DNA of 64,000 nucleotides from Paenibacillus xylanexedens (GTDB lineage: Bacteria; Bacillota; Bacilli; Paenibacillales; Paenibacillaceae), in assembly GCF_007676705.1 (NCBI RefSeq), contig NZ_VEBF01000001.1:248001-312000 (forward strand), read 5' to 3'. Below the pieces are notes generated by a model, which was given only the letters and a program-made list of their open reading frames with translations, did not search any database and was not told the DNA's origin. Every line of letters starts with the position of its first letter. The stretch's first letter is position 1. The translations under genes and the position numbers were made by a program. Shown here piece after piece: positions 25,297-34,505 of the stretch.

Positions 25297-27471
25297 CTAC
25301 AATTTCACTTCGTACAAGGTGGTCTGTCCGCCGAATCCAAATCCAGTTCTGTTTCCGGTGTCTCCGTTATCCGTAGATCCGCTATCCGTGCCTGTCTGCC
25401 ATTCAGAGGACGGAATCTCGGTACCATGCTCTTTGATCCAATCGCTAATGTCCGAGTTCCCTCCTCGTCCACCCATGCCGCCAACCAAGAAGTACTTCAC
25501 TTGCCCACTCTTGACAAGTTGTTCCAGTTCCTCTGTTGTGTACACCGGGTCTGACCCGGAGAAACCTCCCAGTGTAATCACCGCTTCATTCTCATCGATG
25601 ATATAAGGTGCTGCCTGATTATAGTCTGTTGTGGCGAAGAGATACGTTTCGCCTGTATTGTGCTCTTTCAGATAATTCAGTGTGGTTGTATCCACTTCTT
25701 CGTTACGGTTACCCATTCCGCCACGGCCACCCATTGCAGGCATTCCTGTGACTCCTTCACCGTTACCCATCGGCATGCCCATTCCGGCTCCACCAAACAT
25801 GCTATTGGAACCAGTAGGTCCTGCTGCAGGAATCATACTGTTACCACCGTATTTAATCGGGGTAAATGCCCAGTAGATTGGACCGATCAGCATGACCACG
25901 AATCCCGCGATAACGAAACCCTGTTTCCATCGATGTGTACGTCGAAGCATAACGGCCAGGATAACCGTGACCAGAATGCCTGCGATCAATTCACTAATGG
26001 ACCAGCCTGCACCGATCGTATCGTTATACACCTGCATGATATACCAGCCGAACAAGGTCGTCAGCAGCACGGACTCCGGAAGCAACCAGGCCTGCCAGCC
26101 AATTCGTTCACGATATAACTTCCACATGGCTACATACCCTGCGCCAGTCAGCGCCGCAATTGGAGGTGCAAGCATAATCAGATAATATTGATGGAAGAAA
26201 CCTGCCACACTGAAAAAGGCAGCAACGGGAAGCAGCCAGGCCAGCCAGAATAAAGCCTCCTTGTGCTTGTTCGTAATATTTCTCCGTCTCAACCCTGCAA
26301 ATAAGGCAATACATCCAAGCAATACAACTGGCAGAAGCCAGCTGGCTTGACCTGACAGTTCAGTCTGGAACAGACGCAGAGGACCTTTTTCCCCCGTACC
26401 AAACATTCCTCCCTTGCCTCCGCCGAAATTTCTTCCATTTGGCATTTCCATATCATTCGGCATCTGCCCGTTCGGGAAATTGCCATTCGGCCCATTCATG
26501 CCGCCCATGGCGTTCAAGCCGTTCGAACCATTCATATTATCGTTATCCGGTGCATTGACATCTTGCCCAGCGCCAGGAACACCACTGTCTGTCTGATTAG
26601 GGCCTGAAGACAAGTCTCCTCGATTGCCACGATTATTGCCCTGTCCAGTAGCGTTCGGCATACCTGCGTTACCTGCAGTATTCTGCTGACCCGTTAGGCG
26701 AGCCAGACCATTGTATCCAAATGCCAGTTCCATGACCGAGTTTGTTTCACTGCTGCCGATATAAGGCCGCTCGTCTTCGGGTATAGAATCCACAGTGACC
26801 GCCCAGGATAAGGAAACCACCGCCAGAACCGCTGTGCTGCTGATCAGCAGGATGATCTTCCTTCTCCACTTCGCCTGAAATGCGAGCAGATAGAACAAGT
26901 AAAAAGCCGGGAGAATCATGTAGGCTTGAAGCATTTTCATATTGAAGGCTAAGCCTATTAACCCGAAGGCAACCAAAATGCGCCAAGCACTGCCTTGTTT
27001 GCTGCCTTTGAACAAAAACCATGAACCCAACAGCAGCGTAAACACCAGCATGCTGTCAATATTGTTGGTCCGACTGACTGCCGCCACGACAGGCACAGTC
27101 GCCATCGTAAGTGCCGAGATTCGTGCTGCTGCAAAACCATATGTAGGTTTCACCATGAAATAAATCAGGAGCACCGAACCGACTCCCGCTAATACCTGCG
27201 GCAAAATAACGCTCCATCCATGCAATCCGAATACATAGGCAAAGGCCGTCTGAATCCAGAAGACAACCGGTGGTTTATCAACAGTTACCGAGCCTGCCGA
27301 ATCGAGTGAAGCAAAGAAAAAGTTATGGAAGTTGCTGAGCATACTCCCAACAGCAGTCGTATAATAGGAATTCGCATATGGATCGTTCCAGATGCCGTAC
27401 CCGTTCAGAAATGCCGCCAGTAATACAATCGGCAGAAGGACAAAATCCATCCTTCTTTTGGTGTTATTCAA
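25297..27471 (-). CDS. GT39-type membrane glycosyltransferase (YkcB-like)
   Basis: This 724-residue polytopic GT-C enzyme uses lipid-linked sugars on the outer face of the membrane. The N-terminal part has the ArnT/PMT-like acidic first loop (GIWNDPYANSYYTTAV) and VDKPPVVFW. Two extracytoplasmic stretches are very rich in Gly, Asn and Met: ~residues 260-360, between helices, and ~575-620. A soluble C-terminal domain follows (~620-724). The TTG start at 27471 has AAGGAG 9 nt upstream. It is the first gene of the GT39-GT2-gtrA-galU set and is divergent from a two-component system, its likely regulator. The acceptor (teichoic acid, lipid or protein) is unknown. Confidence 0.88.
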   Translation of the reverse strand: MNNTKRRMDFVLLPIVLLAAFLNGYGIWNDPYANSYYTTAVGSMLSNFHNFFFASLDSAGSVTVDKPPVVFWIQTAFAYVFGLHGWSVILPQVLAGVGSVLLIYFMVKPTYGFAAARISALTMATVPVVAAVSRTNNIDSMLVFTLLLGSWFLFKGSKQGSAWRILVAFGLIGLAFNMKMLQAYMILPAFYLFYLLAFQAKWRRKIILLISSTAVLAVVSLSWAVTVDSIPEDERPYIGSSETNSVMELAFGYNGLARLTGQQNTAGNAGMPNATGQGNNRGNRGDLSSGPNQTDSGVPGAGQDVNAPDNDNMNGSNGLNAMGGMNGPNGNFPNGQMPNDMEMPNGRNFGGGKGGMFGTGEKGPLRLFQTELSGQASWLLPVVLLGCIALFAGLRRRNITNKHKEALFWLAWLLPVAAFFSVAGFFHQYYLIMLAPPIAALTGAGYVAMWKLYRERIGWQAWLLPESVLLTTLFGWYIMQVYNDTIGAGWSISELIAGILVTVILAVMLRRTHRWKQGFVIAGFVVMLIGPIYWAFTPIKYGGNSMIPAAGPTGSNSMFGGAGMGMPMGNGEGVTGMPAMGGRGGMGNRNEEVDTTTLNYLKEHNTGETYLFATTDYNQAAPYIIDENEAVITLGGFSGSDPVYTTEELEQLVKSGQVKYFLVGGMGGRGGNSDISDWIKEHGTEIPSSEWQTGTDSGSTDNGDTGNRTGFGFGGQTTLYEVKL

Positions 27472-27646
27472 TGTTAATCACTCCTTATTAGTTCTTCATG
27501 TCTAGTATTGTGACATGCCAAAATAAAGCTGGGATGAGTGCCCGCTGAATGTTGTCTGAGGATAATTCATAATCCTTTCAGCTAAATTTCAGTTTGGCCA
27601 GCGATAATACTACATACAGTCCCTCCAAAGTGAGGGAGAAATTTAG

Positions 27647-28360
27647 ATGGATTCAAGCAGGGAGGGAACGCACATTATGAAGCTTAGCAGCGGAATTAAA
27701 ATACTTTTGGCTGATGATGAACCGCATATTTTGCAATTTCTGGAACTGGGATTAAGTAATGAAGGTTTCGATGTGCGCACCGCACCGGATGGAGCAGCTG
27801 CACTAGAGTTGGCGCTTGAATTCAGGCCGCATATGGCTATTTTGGATGTCATGATGCCAGAGATGGATGGATTCGAAGTGGTCGAGCGTCTGCGTAAGAC
27901 TGGTGCCCAGGTTGGCGTAATTATGCTGACAGCGAAAGACGAAGTCGAAAATCGGGTGAAAGGCTTGTGGCTAGGTGCTGACGATTACATGATCAAGCCT
28001 TTTGCCTTCGACGAGCTGCTCGCCCGGATTCAGGCCAGATTACGCAATCAATTTCCTTTATTAATAGGAGCCGTCACTCATGGACCCTTCCGAATTGATG
28101 ATCAGCGCAAAGAGATCACTTATCAGGATCAGGTTCTGGAACTGTCTCCAACTGAATATGAACTGCTAAAATTTATAGTGCTTAATCATGGGATTGTACT
28201 CAGTAAAGCGACCATTCTGAGCCGGGTGTGGGGGTATGATTTTGGCGGGGAAGAAAATATTGTGGAGGTATACGTCCGCTCCTTGCGTGACAAACTCGGG
28301 GATAAAGAGCATAGACTTATTCGCACGCTTCGGGGTGTCGGGTACAGGGTGGATCTCTGA
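27647..28360 (+). CDS. OmpR/PhoB-type response regulator
   Basis: This 237-residue regulator has a receiver domain (acidic LADDE, phospho-Asp in MAILDVMMPEMDGFE at ~residue 65, Thr in MLTAKD, Lys in MIKPF) and a C-terminal winged helix ending in RTLRGVGYRVDL. ATG 27647 has GAGGGAG 8 nt upstream. An alternative ATG at 27677 (MKLSSGIK) has GGGAGG about 11 nt upstream, and I cannot choose firmly between them. It overlaps the histidine kinase gene by one base. The divergent glycosylation operon is a likely target. Confidence 0.92.
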   Translation: MDSSREGTHIMKLSSGIKILLADDEPHILQFLELGLSNEGFDVRTAPDGAAALELALEFRPHMAILDVMMPEMDGFEVVERLRKTGAQVGVIMLTAKDEVENRVKGLWLGADDYMIKPFAFDELLARIQARLRNQFPLLIGAVTHGPFRIDDQRKEITYQDQVLELSPTEYELLKFIVLNHGIVLSKATILSRVWGYDFGGEENIVEVYVRSLRDKLGDKEHRLIRTLRGVGYRVDL

Positions 28361-29877
28361 TGAGTTCGCTGTCCAAGAAAAATAAACTTCGTTTAGAGCG
28401 TCTGCACCAATGGATCTGGCCTCGTTCACTGCGCTCTCAATTGCTCTCACGTTCCCTGTTCGTGCTTGCCGGGCTGTTATTGTTAATCGGTATTTTGCAA
28501 TTTTGGATCATGGAAAGTTTTCTCTACCGGAATCAGGCAAAAACCATGGAAGAACAGCTCATGTCCATGCCCCCGGTTTGGCTCGGAATCCAGTCCCGTA
28601 GCGGCGCTTCCAACAATCCTTTTGGTGGACAGGCAGGAAACGGGTCTGGCAATCGGGTGTTGTTTATTCCAGACCGTTCACTGGCTCTGTTTGATAACCA
28701 AGGCACGTTCGAAGATGTTTTTGGAGAAGATGGTCTGAACGCCCCTCATCTCTCAACCGTTGCATATCAGGACATTACAACGCAGTTAAAAGAACAAAAA
28801 CATATTCCCTACCGAATCGTAACGGATAGCCAAGGGAATGAGCAATTGATTGTATTCGCCTCACCTGGTCCACGTAATCGCGGGTTACCGATGGTCCAGA
28901 TGGGCACGGCTACGAAACCACTGAGAGATCTGATTATTAAACAGCTTCTTATCTTCATCATGTTATCGCTTCTGGCCATGGTAGCCGGTCTTATTCTATA
29001 CACCAAGGTATTACGCCGGACGCTTGTTCCCCTGTCCAACATGGTGAATAAAGTACAGCAGATCGATGTAGGCAGTCTCGCAGAACGCCTTCCCGCCGTT
29101 CAGGGACAAGAAGAAGTGGATCAGCTCGCACTTTCATTCAATGGCATGCTTGAAAGGCTGGAGAACTCGTTTGAAGCGGAGCGGGAATCGAAAGAGCAGA
29201 TGCAGCGTTTCTTATCCGATGCTTCCCATGAACTGCGTACCCCCCTCACCTCGATTCATGGCTTTATCGAAGTTCTACAGCGGGGTGCAGCGACCAATCA
29301 AGATCAATTGTATAAAGCGCTGGACAGTATGCACGGCGAGTCGATACGAATTAACAAGCTGGTTGAAGATTTGCTGCTTCTGACCAAACTGGATCAAGCT
29401 CCAAAGCAGGAACGAGAGATCATTCAACTGGATAGTCTGCTACTCGAAATGCAACCACAGCTGGCCATGATGGCTCAACGAAGATCCATTCATCTCGATC
29501 TGACGGCTGAAGTCCATATCCTCGCTGACCCTTACAAGCTGAAGCAGGTTGTGCTGAATCTGTTCCATAATGCGGTTCAGCACACCGATCCAGAGCACGG
29601 AGCCATCTCCATAACGCTATATGCCACTCACCATAAGGCTGAATTGTCCGTGAAGGATAACGGCACAGGCATTGAACCTGAACATCTGCCCCATATCTTT
29701 GAGCGATTTTACCGCACAAGCAGTTCTCGTTCGCGAAAACAAGGTGGTGCAGGTCTTGGTCTAGCCATTACCCGCTCGATTGTGGAGTCGCATGGTGGGA
29801 AAATTACCGTACAAAGTCAGGTAGGCTTGGGAACGGAATTTATGATTTTACTGCCGCTGAATAAGGCTGATGTCTAA
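28360..29877 (+). CDS. HAMP-containing sensor histidine kinase
   Basis: This 505-residue membrane kinase has helix 1 at ~28-50, an extracytoplasmic sensor (~51-190), helix 2 at ~192-215, HAMP (~216-270), HisKA with SDASHELRTPLTS (phospho-acceptor His) and a HATPase domain (NLFHNAVQHT, DNGTGI, GGAGLGLAITRS). It is translationally coupled to the response regulator. The small sensor region contains a Gly/Asn-rich patch (GQAGNGSGN). The signal is probably an envelope state, given the divergent envelope glycosylation genes. Confidence 0.92.
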   Translation: MSSLSKKNKLRLERLHQWIWPRSLRSQLLSRSLFVLAGLLLLIGILQFWIMESFLYRNQAKTMEEQLMSMPPVWLGIQSRSGASNNPFGGQAGNGSGNRVLFIPDRSLALFDNQGTFEDVFGEDGLNAPHLSTVAYQDITTQLKEQKHIPYRIVTDSQGNEQLIVFASPGPRNRGLPMVQMGTATKPLRDLIIKQLLIFIMLSLLAMVAGLILYTKVLRRTLVPLSNMVNKVQQIDVGSLAERLPAVQGQEEVDQLALSFNGMLERLENSFEAERESKEQMQRFLSDASHELRTPLTSIHGFIEVLQRGAATNQDQLYKALDSMHGESIRINKLVEDLLLLTKLDQAPKQEREIIQLDSLLLEMQPQLAMMAQRRSIHLDLTAEVHILADPYKLKQVVLNLFHNAVQHTDPEHGAISITLYATHHKAELSVKDNGTGIEPEHLPHIFERFYRTSSSRSRKQGGAGLGLAITRSIVESHGGKITVQSQVGLGTEFMILLPLNKADV

Positions 29878-30009
29878 GCTGAGCGTAACCCCTAAGTAGC
29901 CTATAAGTTGGCTATAAGCAGCTTACGTAAGATCTACTTGATCATTACTCATGCTCTAGTCAAGCTCTCCAAACGCTTCCATTTTAATTCCCGCTCTTGA
30001 TTGCATGAC

Positions 30010-30051
30010 GAATCCCCCTCTCATTTCGATTTAGAAAATGGAGGGGGATTC
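30010..30051. terminator. Bidirectional terminator
   Basis: GAATCCCCCTC pairs with GAGGGGGATTC around a 20-nt loop. It lies between the kinase gene and the convergent GNAT gene. Confidence 0.75.
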
Positions 30052-30132
30052 TATTTTGTATCCGATTGTACAGTTGTAGCCCAATTGTTTCGGGCTAACG
30101 AATCTGAGACGTCTTATTCAAGGATTTGAAGT

Positions 30133-30603
30133 TTATATATGCTTTTCATAAAATACCATAGTCATTTTGTCGTTAATTGTTTTTGTTGCACCCGTTTTTT
30201 TGTAGCCTATCTTTTCATACAAATAACAGTTCCCTTTCTCTTGTAAGATGGTACCCAATTTCCATGACTTTGCATCATCATATATCTGCTCAACCATTGT
30301 AAAAACTTTTTGTGCAATTCCTTTTCCTTGATGTTCTGGCAGTATAAAAATTGGGCTAACACTATAGATATGATTATCTTTTTCCACGACTCTAATCCCA
30401 CCAACAGCAACCTCAAGATGATGAATTATGAAATAATCTGTGAAAGATTGATTGATTTGAGTAATAATTCTTTCTACGGTTTCATTGGCAGGGCTTGTTG
30501 CAAAATCCTGATATTTTTCCAACAAGGGCATAAATGCTTTGACTTTCATTTCATGAATAGTCACTGCATCTTTTAAATCTGCTTTATATAGTGAAACCTC
30601 CAT
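30133..30603 (-). CDS. GNAT family N-acetyltransferase
   Basis: This 156-residue single-domain GNAT has the acetyl-CoA-binding motif A in LPEHQGKGIAQKVF (~residues 88-101) and the final β-strand segment LYEKIGYKKTG. ATG 30603 has GGAGG 10 nt upstream. The gene is more AT-rich than its neighbours, which suggests recent acquisition. The substrate is unknown. Confidence 0.85.
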   Translation of the reverse strand: MEVSLYKADLKDAVTIHEMKVKAFMPLLEKYQDFATSPANETVERIITQINQSFTDYFIIHHLEVAVGGIRVVEKDNHIYSVSPIFILPEHQGKGIAQKVFTMVEQIYDDAKSWKLGTILQEKGNCYLYEKIGYKKTGATKTINDKMTMVFYEKHI

Positions 30604-30967
30604 TAGATATATACCTCCGATTGATACGCTTGTTAGAAATACGATTTATAGTACTTGCTCTGTTAACTTAGTACAAGAAAGATATTCGTCTAAGTTTGGT
30701 GTTTGTTTCATTTACAGCATATAAACAAGATAAAACAAACATATTTTTTTATTCGACGTTGTATTCTCATATTCCTTGCTATCTAAGTAACGTAACCACG
30801 CCAATAGCTTCATCTAATTTTCCGTATCATCCAGGGTACAAGATCATCAAGCATCAACCTCAAGACTGTATAGACCCTTATATCCATCATCGTATGTCTT
30901 TCCTGAGTTTGAGTTTGAAGATACACTTAGATTCATCTCGATCATTGTTACTTTTGGCAATGGTGGA
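30604..30967. other. Intergenic region, nothing convincing
   Basis: This 364-bp AT-rich stretch lies between a GNAT gene and an SDR gene on the minus strand. Short open frames exist on both strands but none has a ribosome binding site or recognisable motif. It could hold a decayed gene; I cannot identify one. Confidence 0.4.
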
Positions 30968-31678
30968 TTACCAACGGTACACGCCATTCTCATCCAGGAA
31001 CTCCCCGTTATGACGTTTGCCATCTGTCGCATAGCCCACGATAATCGCGGCGCCAGCTTCTTTTGATTTACCGCCTTCGGCATTGCCATTAAGATCTGTT
31101 GATGTGAATCCAGGCGTTACCGCAAAGACTTGAGCCCTGCTGTGTTTCAATTCATAAGCCATCGAAAGTGTCATGGCACTATTGGCCGTTTTAGATGAGT
31201 TATAGTCGAAGGCATTTAAAGTAAATTCTGCATTTTGCATATGGTCCAGAGAAGCCATGTCGGTTGATACATTAATGATTGTGCCTTCATTATCTTTAAT
31301 TAACGGGAACAATCGCTGATTCAAACGGAAGGTGCCGAAAAAGTTGACTTCAAAGGCGTTCCGTAGATCTTCCTCCTGGGTATCCGTAAATGAATGCGAG
31401 AAAGCACCCGGCATACCCGCGTTATTGATCAATAACTTTATTGCGGGATAAGTCTTGTTAATCGTATCGGCTGCCTGCTGGATGCTCTTCAAGTCAGTCA
31501 TGTCTATTTGTAACAATTCTACGTCTAGCCCTTTGCAAGTTAACTCCGAAACAGCGGCTTCACCCCGTTCAACACTGCGTGCGCCAAGGATAACTTTCCA
31601 TCCTGCTTCACCTAACTGCTTAACGATTTCATATCCAATTCCTTTATTTGCACCAGTTACCAAGACAGTCTTTTTCAT
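30968..31678 (-). CDS. SDR family oxidoreductase controlled by the divergent MerR
   Basis: This 236-residue SDR has TGANKGIG (~residues 8-15), NNAG (~83-86), a Ser in NVSTDMASL (~140) and YNSSK (Tyr/Lys, ~165). ATG 31678 is chosen because GAAGGG precedes it. The longer open frame would run across the promoter and into the MerR start. The divergent MerR gene and a MerR-type promoter at 31723-31753 make induction by a small electrophile or carbonyl compound plausible. Confidence 0.88.
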   Translation of the reverse strand: MKKTVLVTGANKGIGYEIVKQLGEAGWKVILGARSVERGEAAVSELTCKGLDVELLQIDMTDLKSIQQAADTINKTYPAIKLLINNAGMPGAFSHSFTDTQEEDLRNAFEVNFFGTFRLNQRLFPLIKDNEGTIINVSTDMASLDHMQNAEFTLNAFDYNSSKTANSAMTLSMAYELKHSRAQVFAVTPGFTSTDLNGNAEGGKSKEAGAAIIVGYATDGKRHNGEFLDENGVYRW

Positions 31679-31722
31679 GCAAACCCTTCTTTCCATAATT
31701 TGATTTATATTTAACAATGTAT

Positions 31723-31753
31723 AAGTTACTATGCTACACTTAGTGTAGGTCAA
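31723..31753 (-). promoter_or_regulatory. MerR-type promoter with 19-bp spacer and operator
   Basis: TTGACC (31753-31748) and TAACTT (31728-31723) are separated by 19 bp, the overlong spacing typical of MerR-activated promoters. A dyad, CTACAC-TTA-GTGTAG (31734-31748), sits between the two elements where MerR proteins bind. It drives the SDR gene. Confidence 0.75.
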
Positions 31754-31778
31754 ATCTTTTTTATAAAAGGGGTTTAAC

Positions 31779-32138
31779 ATGTTAACCATTGGAGAAGTTG
31801 CAAAAAAAGTCGAGGTCTCGATCGGAGCGATCCGCTTTTACGAAAGAAAGGGACTGTTGAAACCTGCTGCACGAAGTGAGCAGAATAACCGTCTTTATTC
31901 CGAGGATGATCTGAACTGGTTGGTTTTTATCAAATGCCTTCGCGAAACCGGAATGAGTGTGGAAGACATCAAAAAATACTATGATCAGGTAAACGAGGGG
32001 ACCTCTACTCTCAAGGAAAGAACCAAACTGATTGAAGATCAAAAACAAAAGTTGCTGAATGATATCGAGGAGAAAAAAGCGCAGCTTGTTCATTTGGATA
32101 ACAAACTGGAGCGCTATTATCGTGGAGAAAATTACTAA
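31779..32138 (+). CDS. MerR family transcriptional regulator
   Basis: This 119-residue regulator has the N-terminal MerR winged helix (TIGEVAKKVEVSIGAIRFYERKG, then NRLYSEDDLNWL) and a coiled-coil dimerisation helix (~85-115). There is no large ligand domain and no metal-binding Cys, as in the AdhR-like group. ATG 31779 has AAGGGG 6 nt upstream. It is divergent from the SDR gene, whose promoter carries the matching dyad. Confidence 0.9.
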   Translation: MLTIGEVAKKVEVSIGAIRFYERKGLLKPAARSEQNNRLYSEDDLNWLVFIKCLRETGMSVEDIKKYYDQVNEGTSTLKERTKLIEDQKQKLLNDIEEKKAQLVHLDNKLERYYRGENY

Positions 32139-32234
32139 TATAAGCCTTGTGCTGCAGATTAAAGTTTTGAATTTTATGTAAGGGAGCACGTTCCTAACAA
32201 TGTTTCCTCAACAGCTTCTTAAACAAAACAAAAA

Positions 32235-32266
32235 ATCAGGCAGCAGTAATAACTGTATAACCTGAT
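32235..32266 (-). terminator. Terminator of the GNAT gene at 32313
   Basis: ATCAGG/CCTGAT closes a hairpin with inner CAGT/ACTG. On the minus strand it is followed by TTTTTTG. Confidence 0.65.
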
Positions 32267-32312
32267 CCGAAAATTTGATATTATAAGCCATTCTCTCTGG
32301 GGCTTTGTTATA

Positions 32313-32894
32313 TTAAGAACGACCTTGATGCTTACACAATTGGTAATGGTTATAGGGTTCATCCTCGATCTCGATCAAATTTAACCGTTCAAAATTACAT
32401 TTCTGTATGACCTTATTGGATGCTTGATTGGTAGTCAAAGCGATGGCATTTAACACTTCCACGTTTGTATGTTCAAACAAATACTCCGTCATTCCGTTTA
32501 CAGCCTGCGTTGTATAGCCACGGTTCCTGAAGTGTTTCGAAATACCGTACATAATCTCCCGATTGGGTGCTGGCAGTTCGTCCTTGATCCCTGAGCAGCA
32601 CCATCCAATGAACTCATCATTTTCTTTGAGTACGATAGCCATACGTAAATATAACTCTCCGATATCCCCTCCCGCCATCACAGCTTGTTTAAAACGCTGA
32701 TTCTCAGGGATTTCATATTCGGCGAGCCACAGGGCTCTCTCTTCAATCGTGGCGTTCCATCCTGGTAGGAACTCATAAACCTCGGGTTGCCACGTAATTC
32801 CCTGCATTTTCTCCAAATCCTCAAGTCGATACTCGCGCAAATAAATATCCTTGCAGTCGATGATTAATTCATCGTTTGAATTGCTTTGTTTCAT
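32313..32894 (-). CDS. GNAT family N-acetyltransferase
   Basis: This 193-residue RimJ/RimL-like acetyltransferase carries FRNRGYTTQAVNGMTEYLF (acetyl-CoA-binding region, ~residues 121-139) and NQASNKVIQKCNFERL near the C-terminus. ATG 32894 has GGAGG 7 nt upstream. It follows the subtilase-like gene by 32 bp on the same strand, so the two may be co-transcribed. Confidence 0.85.
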   Translation of the reverse strand: MKQSNSNDELIIDCKDIYLREYRLEDLEKMQGITWQPEVYEFLPGWNATIEERALWLAEYEIPENQRFKQAVMAGGDIGELYLRMAIVLKENDEFIGWCCSGIKDELPAPNREIMYGISKHFRNRGYTTQAVNGMTEYLFEHTNVEVLNAIALTTNQASNKVIQKCNFERLNLIEIEDEPYNHYQLCKHQGRS

Positions 32895-32926
32895 AAGATT
32901 GCCTCCACATAATGAATCTCGTTATA

Positions 32927-34384
32927 TCATAGTGCCATGTACCATTGCCTTAAAGGCAATGCCTTGATATGTATAGCATCAGGATCTTGTGTTTTTTCAA
33001 GTTGGGGAAAACACTCTGGATATCGAGCCAGATATTCGCTAACACACCATCGAACCGACCAGTTAATATCTGTTGTCCAATTAATCCAATTGTGTATTTC
33101 CTCCTTTGGAGCATTTTGCAGTAATCCATGCATGTACCACCCACGCACACCCCCTTCTGCTTCATGCATTAAGCATACCCAATACAATTGCCTCTCTTGT
33201 TCGTTCATCGGTTCACCGAGGGTAGATACTGCAATTTTACGAACAATAGCGGATGAATCCTTAGTGAAACTCCATAACTCTTCACGTGATAATTCATCCC
33301 TCGCAACTAAAGCAGTTAAAGAAAGGGCTCTTTCAATCTCATCCATTGAATGAATTGCGCTATAGGGATTTTGATTTTGAATACTTATCTTGGGTAAAGT
33401 TTTTGATATGTATCTTGGCTTATCTGCCATGTACAAATAACGAATTGTATTCTCTACGTTAATTCGAGGAGCCAAATTATCATCACCCTCAAGTGGTTCT
33501 CCATGCTCGACTAATACGTGTCTCAGCATCTCGGAACTTAGACTCGGAAATTGGGAGAACAAATGGGCCGCAACACCAGCTACAAGCGCAGCAGCTCCAG
33601 ATGTTCCCCCATAATAAGATACGCTATGACCAGAATCTTCACTTTCATAGTAAGGGATTGTAAGATGTAGTCTGGGCGCTAATATATCTGGCCTAAAGTG
33701 ACCATCTCCATTCCTACCATAAGGTTCATCCGGGAAAGGAACATGTGATGAACGATCGGCCTTTCCACGATCAACGTAGCCTCCTACTGCTAGATATTGT
33801 ATTGGAGGCATGATGTTATTTAAACGTGTATTTCCATTCGAACAAATAACCAAAATGCCCTGTTGCACAGCTGTCGCCAATGCTTTAACCGTTGAGTTTT
33901 CACTCGTATTTTTAAGATGAACTTCATTATCTGATGCCTGCCAACCAGTGCATAAAATGATTTTTATATTCCATTCGACCCCATGTTCAAGAATCCATTC
34001 CATTCCTTTTTTCAGACGTTCTCCTTCTCCAGCTGTAAATGCCCCATGGTCAAGAACGATAAATGTTGCCGCTGATGCAATCCCGACATGAATCTGTTCC
34101 TCTAATAGAATAGGCTCATGGGCCAAAGCCAGTATACTCATAAGGCCATGCTCACCTTTCCGATTATCCTCCTCCCTATTCATAGATGAAATGTCTCGCA
34201 CAGTGACAGTCATATTTTCATGTACTTCAACACATTTGATTCGTGTATTTAAGTGATTTACGAGATGATGTGGTTTAATTGAATCGATAATTACAATCCC
34301 CACACCCAGACCAGAAGTATGAAAATCAGGCTGTTCAGCAAAACCTAACCTTTTCCATGTCGGATCGGGTATTACTCTATCCAC
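32927..34384 (-). CDS. Cytosolic subtilisin-like serine peptidase with C-terminal repeat region
   Basis: This 485-residue S8-family protein has no signal peptide or propeptide. The catalytic set is complete: Asp34 in VIIDS, His79 in GEHGLM, oxyanion Asn185 in SNGN and Ser262 in GGTSGAA. GHFRPDILAP before the Ser is typical of subtilases. Residues ~345-470 form a Trp- and Leu-rich region of short helices (AVSTLGEPM, SVRWCVSEYLARYP) that looks HEAT-like. No membrane segment or sorting signal is visible. A GNAT gene follows closely. The target is unknown; roles in peptide maturation or defence are speculative. Confidence 0.8.
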   Translation of the reverse strand: MDRVIPDPTWKRLGFAEQPDFHTSGLGVGIVIIDSIKPHHLVNHLNTRIKCVEVHENMTVTVRDISSMNREEDNRKGEHGLMSILALAHEPILLEEQIHVGIASAATFIVLDHGAFTAGEGERLKKGMEWILEHGVEWNIKIILCTGWQASDNEVHLKNTSENSTVKALATAVQQGILVICSNGNTRLNNIMPPIQYLAVGGYVDRGKADRSSHVPFPDEPYGRNGDGHFRPDILAPRLHLTIPYYESEDSGHSVSYYGGTSGAAALVAGVAAHLFSQFPSLSSEMLRHVLVEHGEPLEGDDNLAPRINVENTIRYLYMADKPRYISKTLPKISIQNQNPYSAIHSMDEIERALSLTALVARDELSREELWSFTKDSSAIVRKIAVSTLGEPMNEQERQLYWVCLMHEAEGGVRGWYMHGLLQNAPKEEIHNWINWTTDINWSVRWCVSEYLARYPECFPQLEKTQDPDAIHIKALPLRQWYMAL

Positions 34385-34505
34385 ACGATCACCTCAGATT
34401 TTGATATCATTTGGATACTCTCGCCTTCCGCTTAATGTACATTTTCATTTATCCAACTAAAATTGGCAGATTTCGAGCTCCCTGGCGATCTTATTTATGC
34501 TGGAC

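Noticed and set aside
30847..31089. 80-codon minus-strand ORF at the end of the SDR gene
   Set aside because: It overlaps the SDR C-terminus in another frame and lacks a ribosome binding site; only its last part lies in intergenic DNA.
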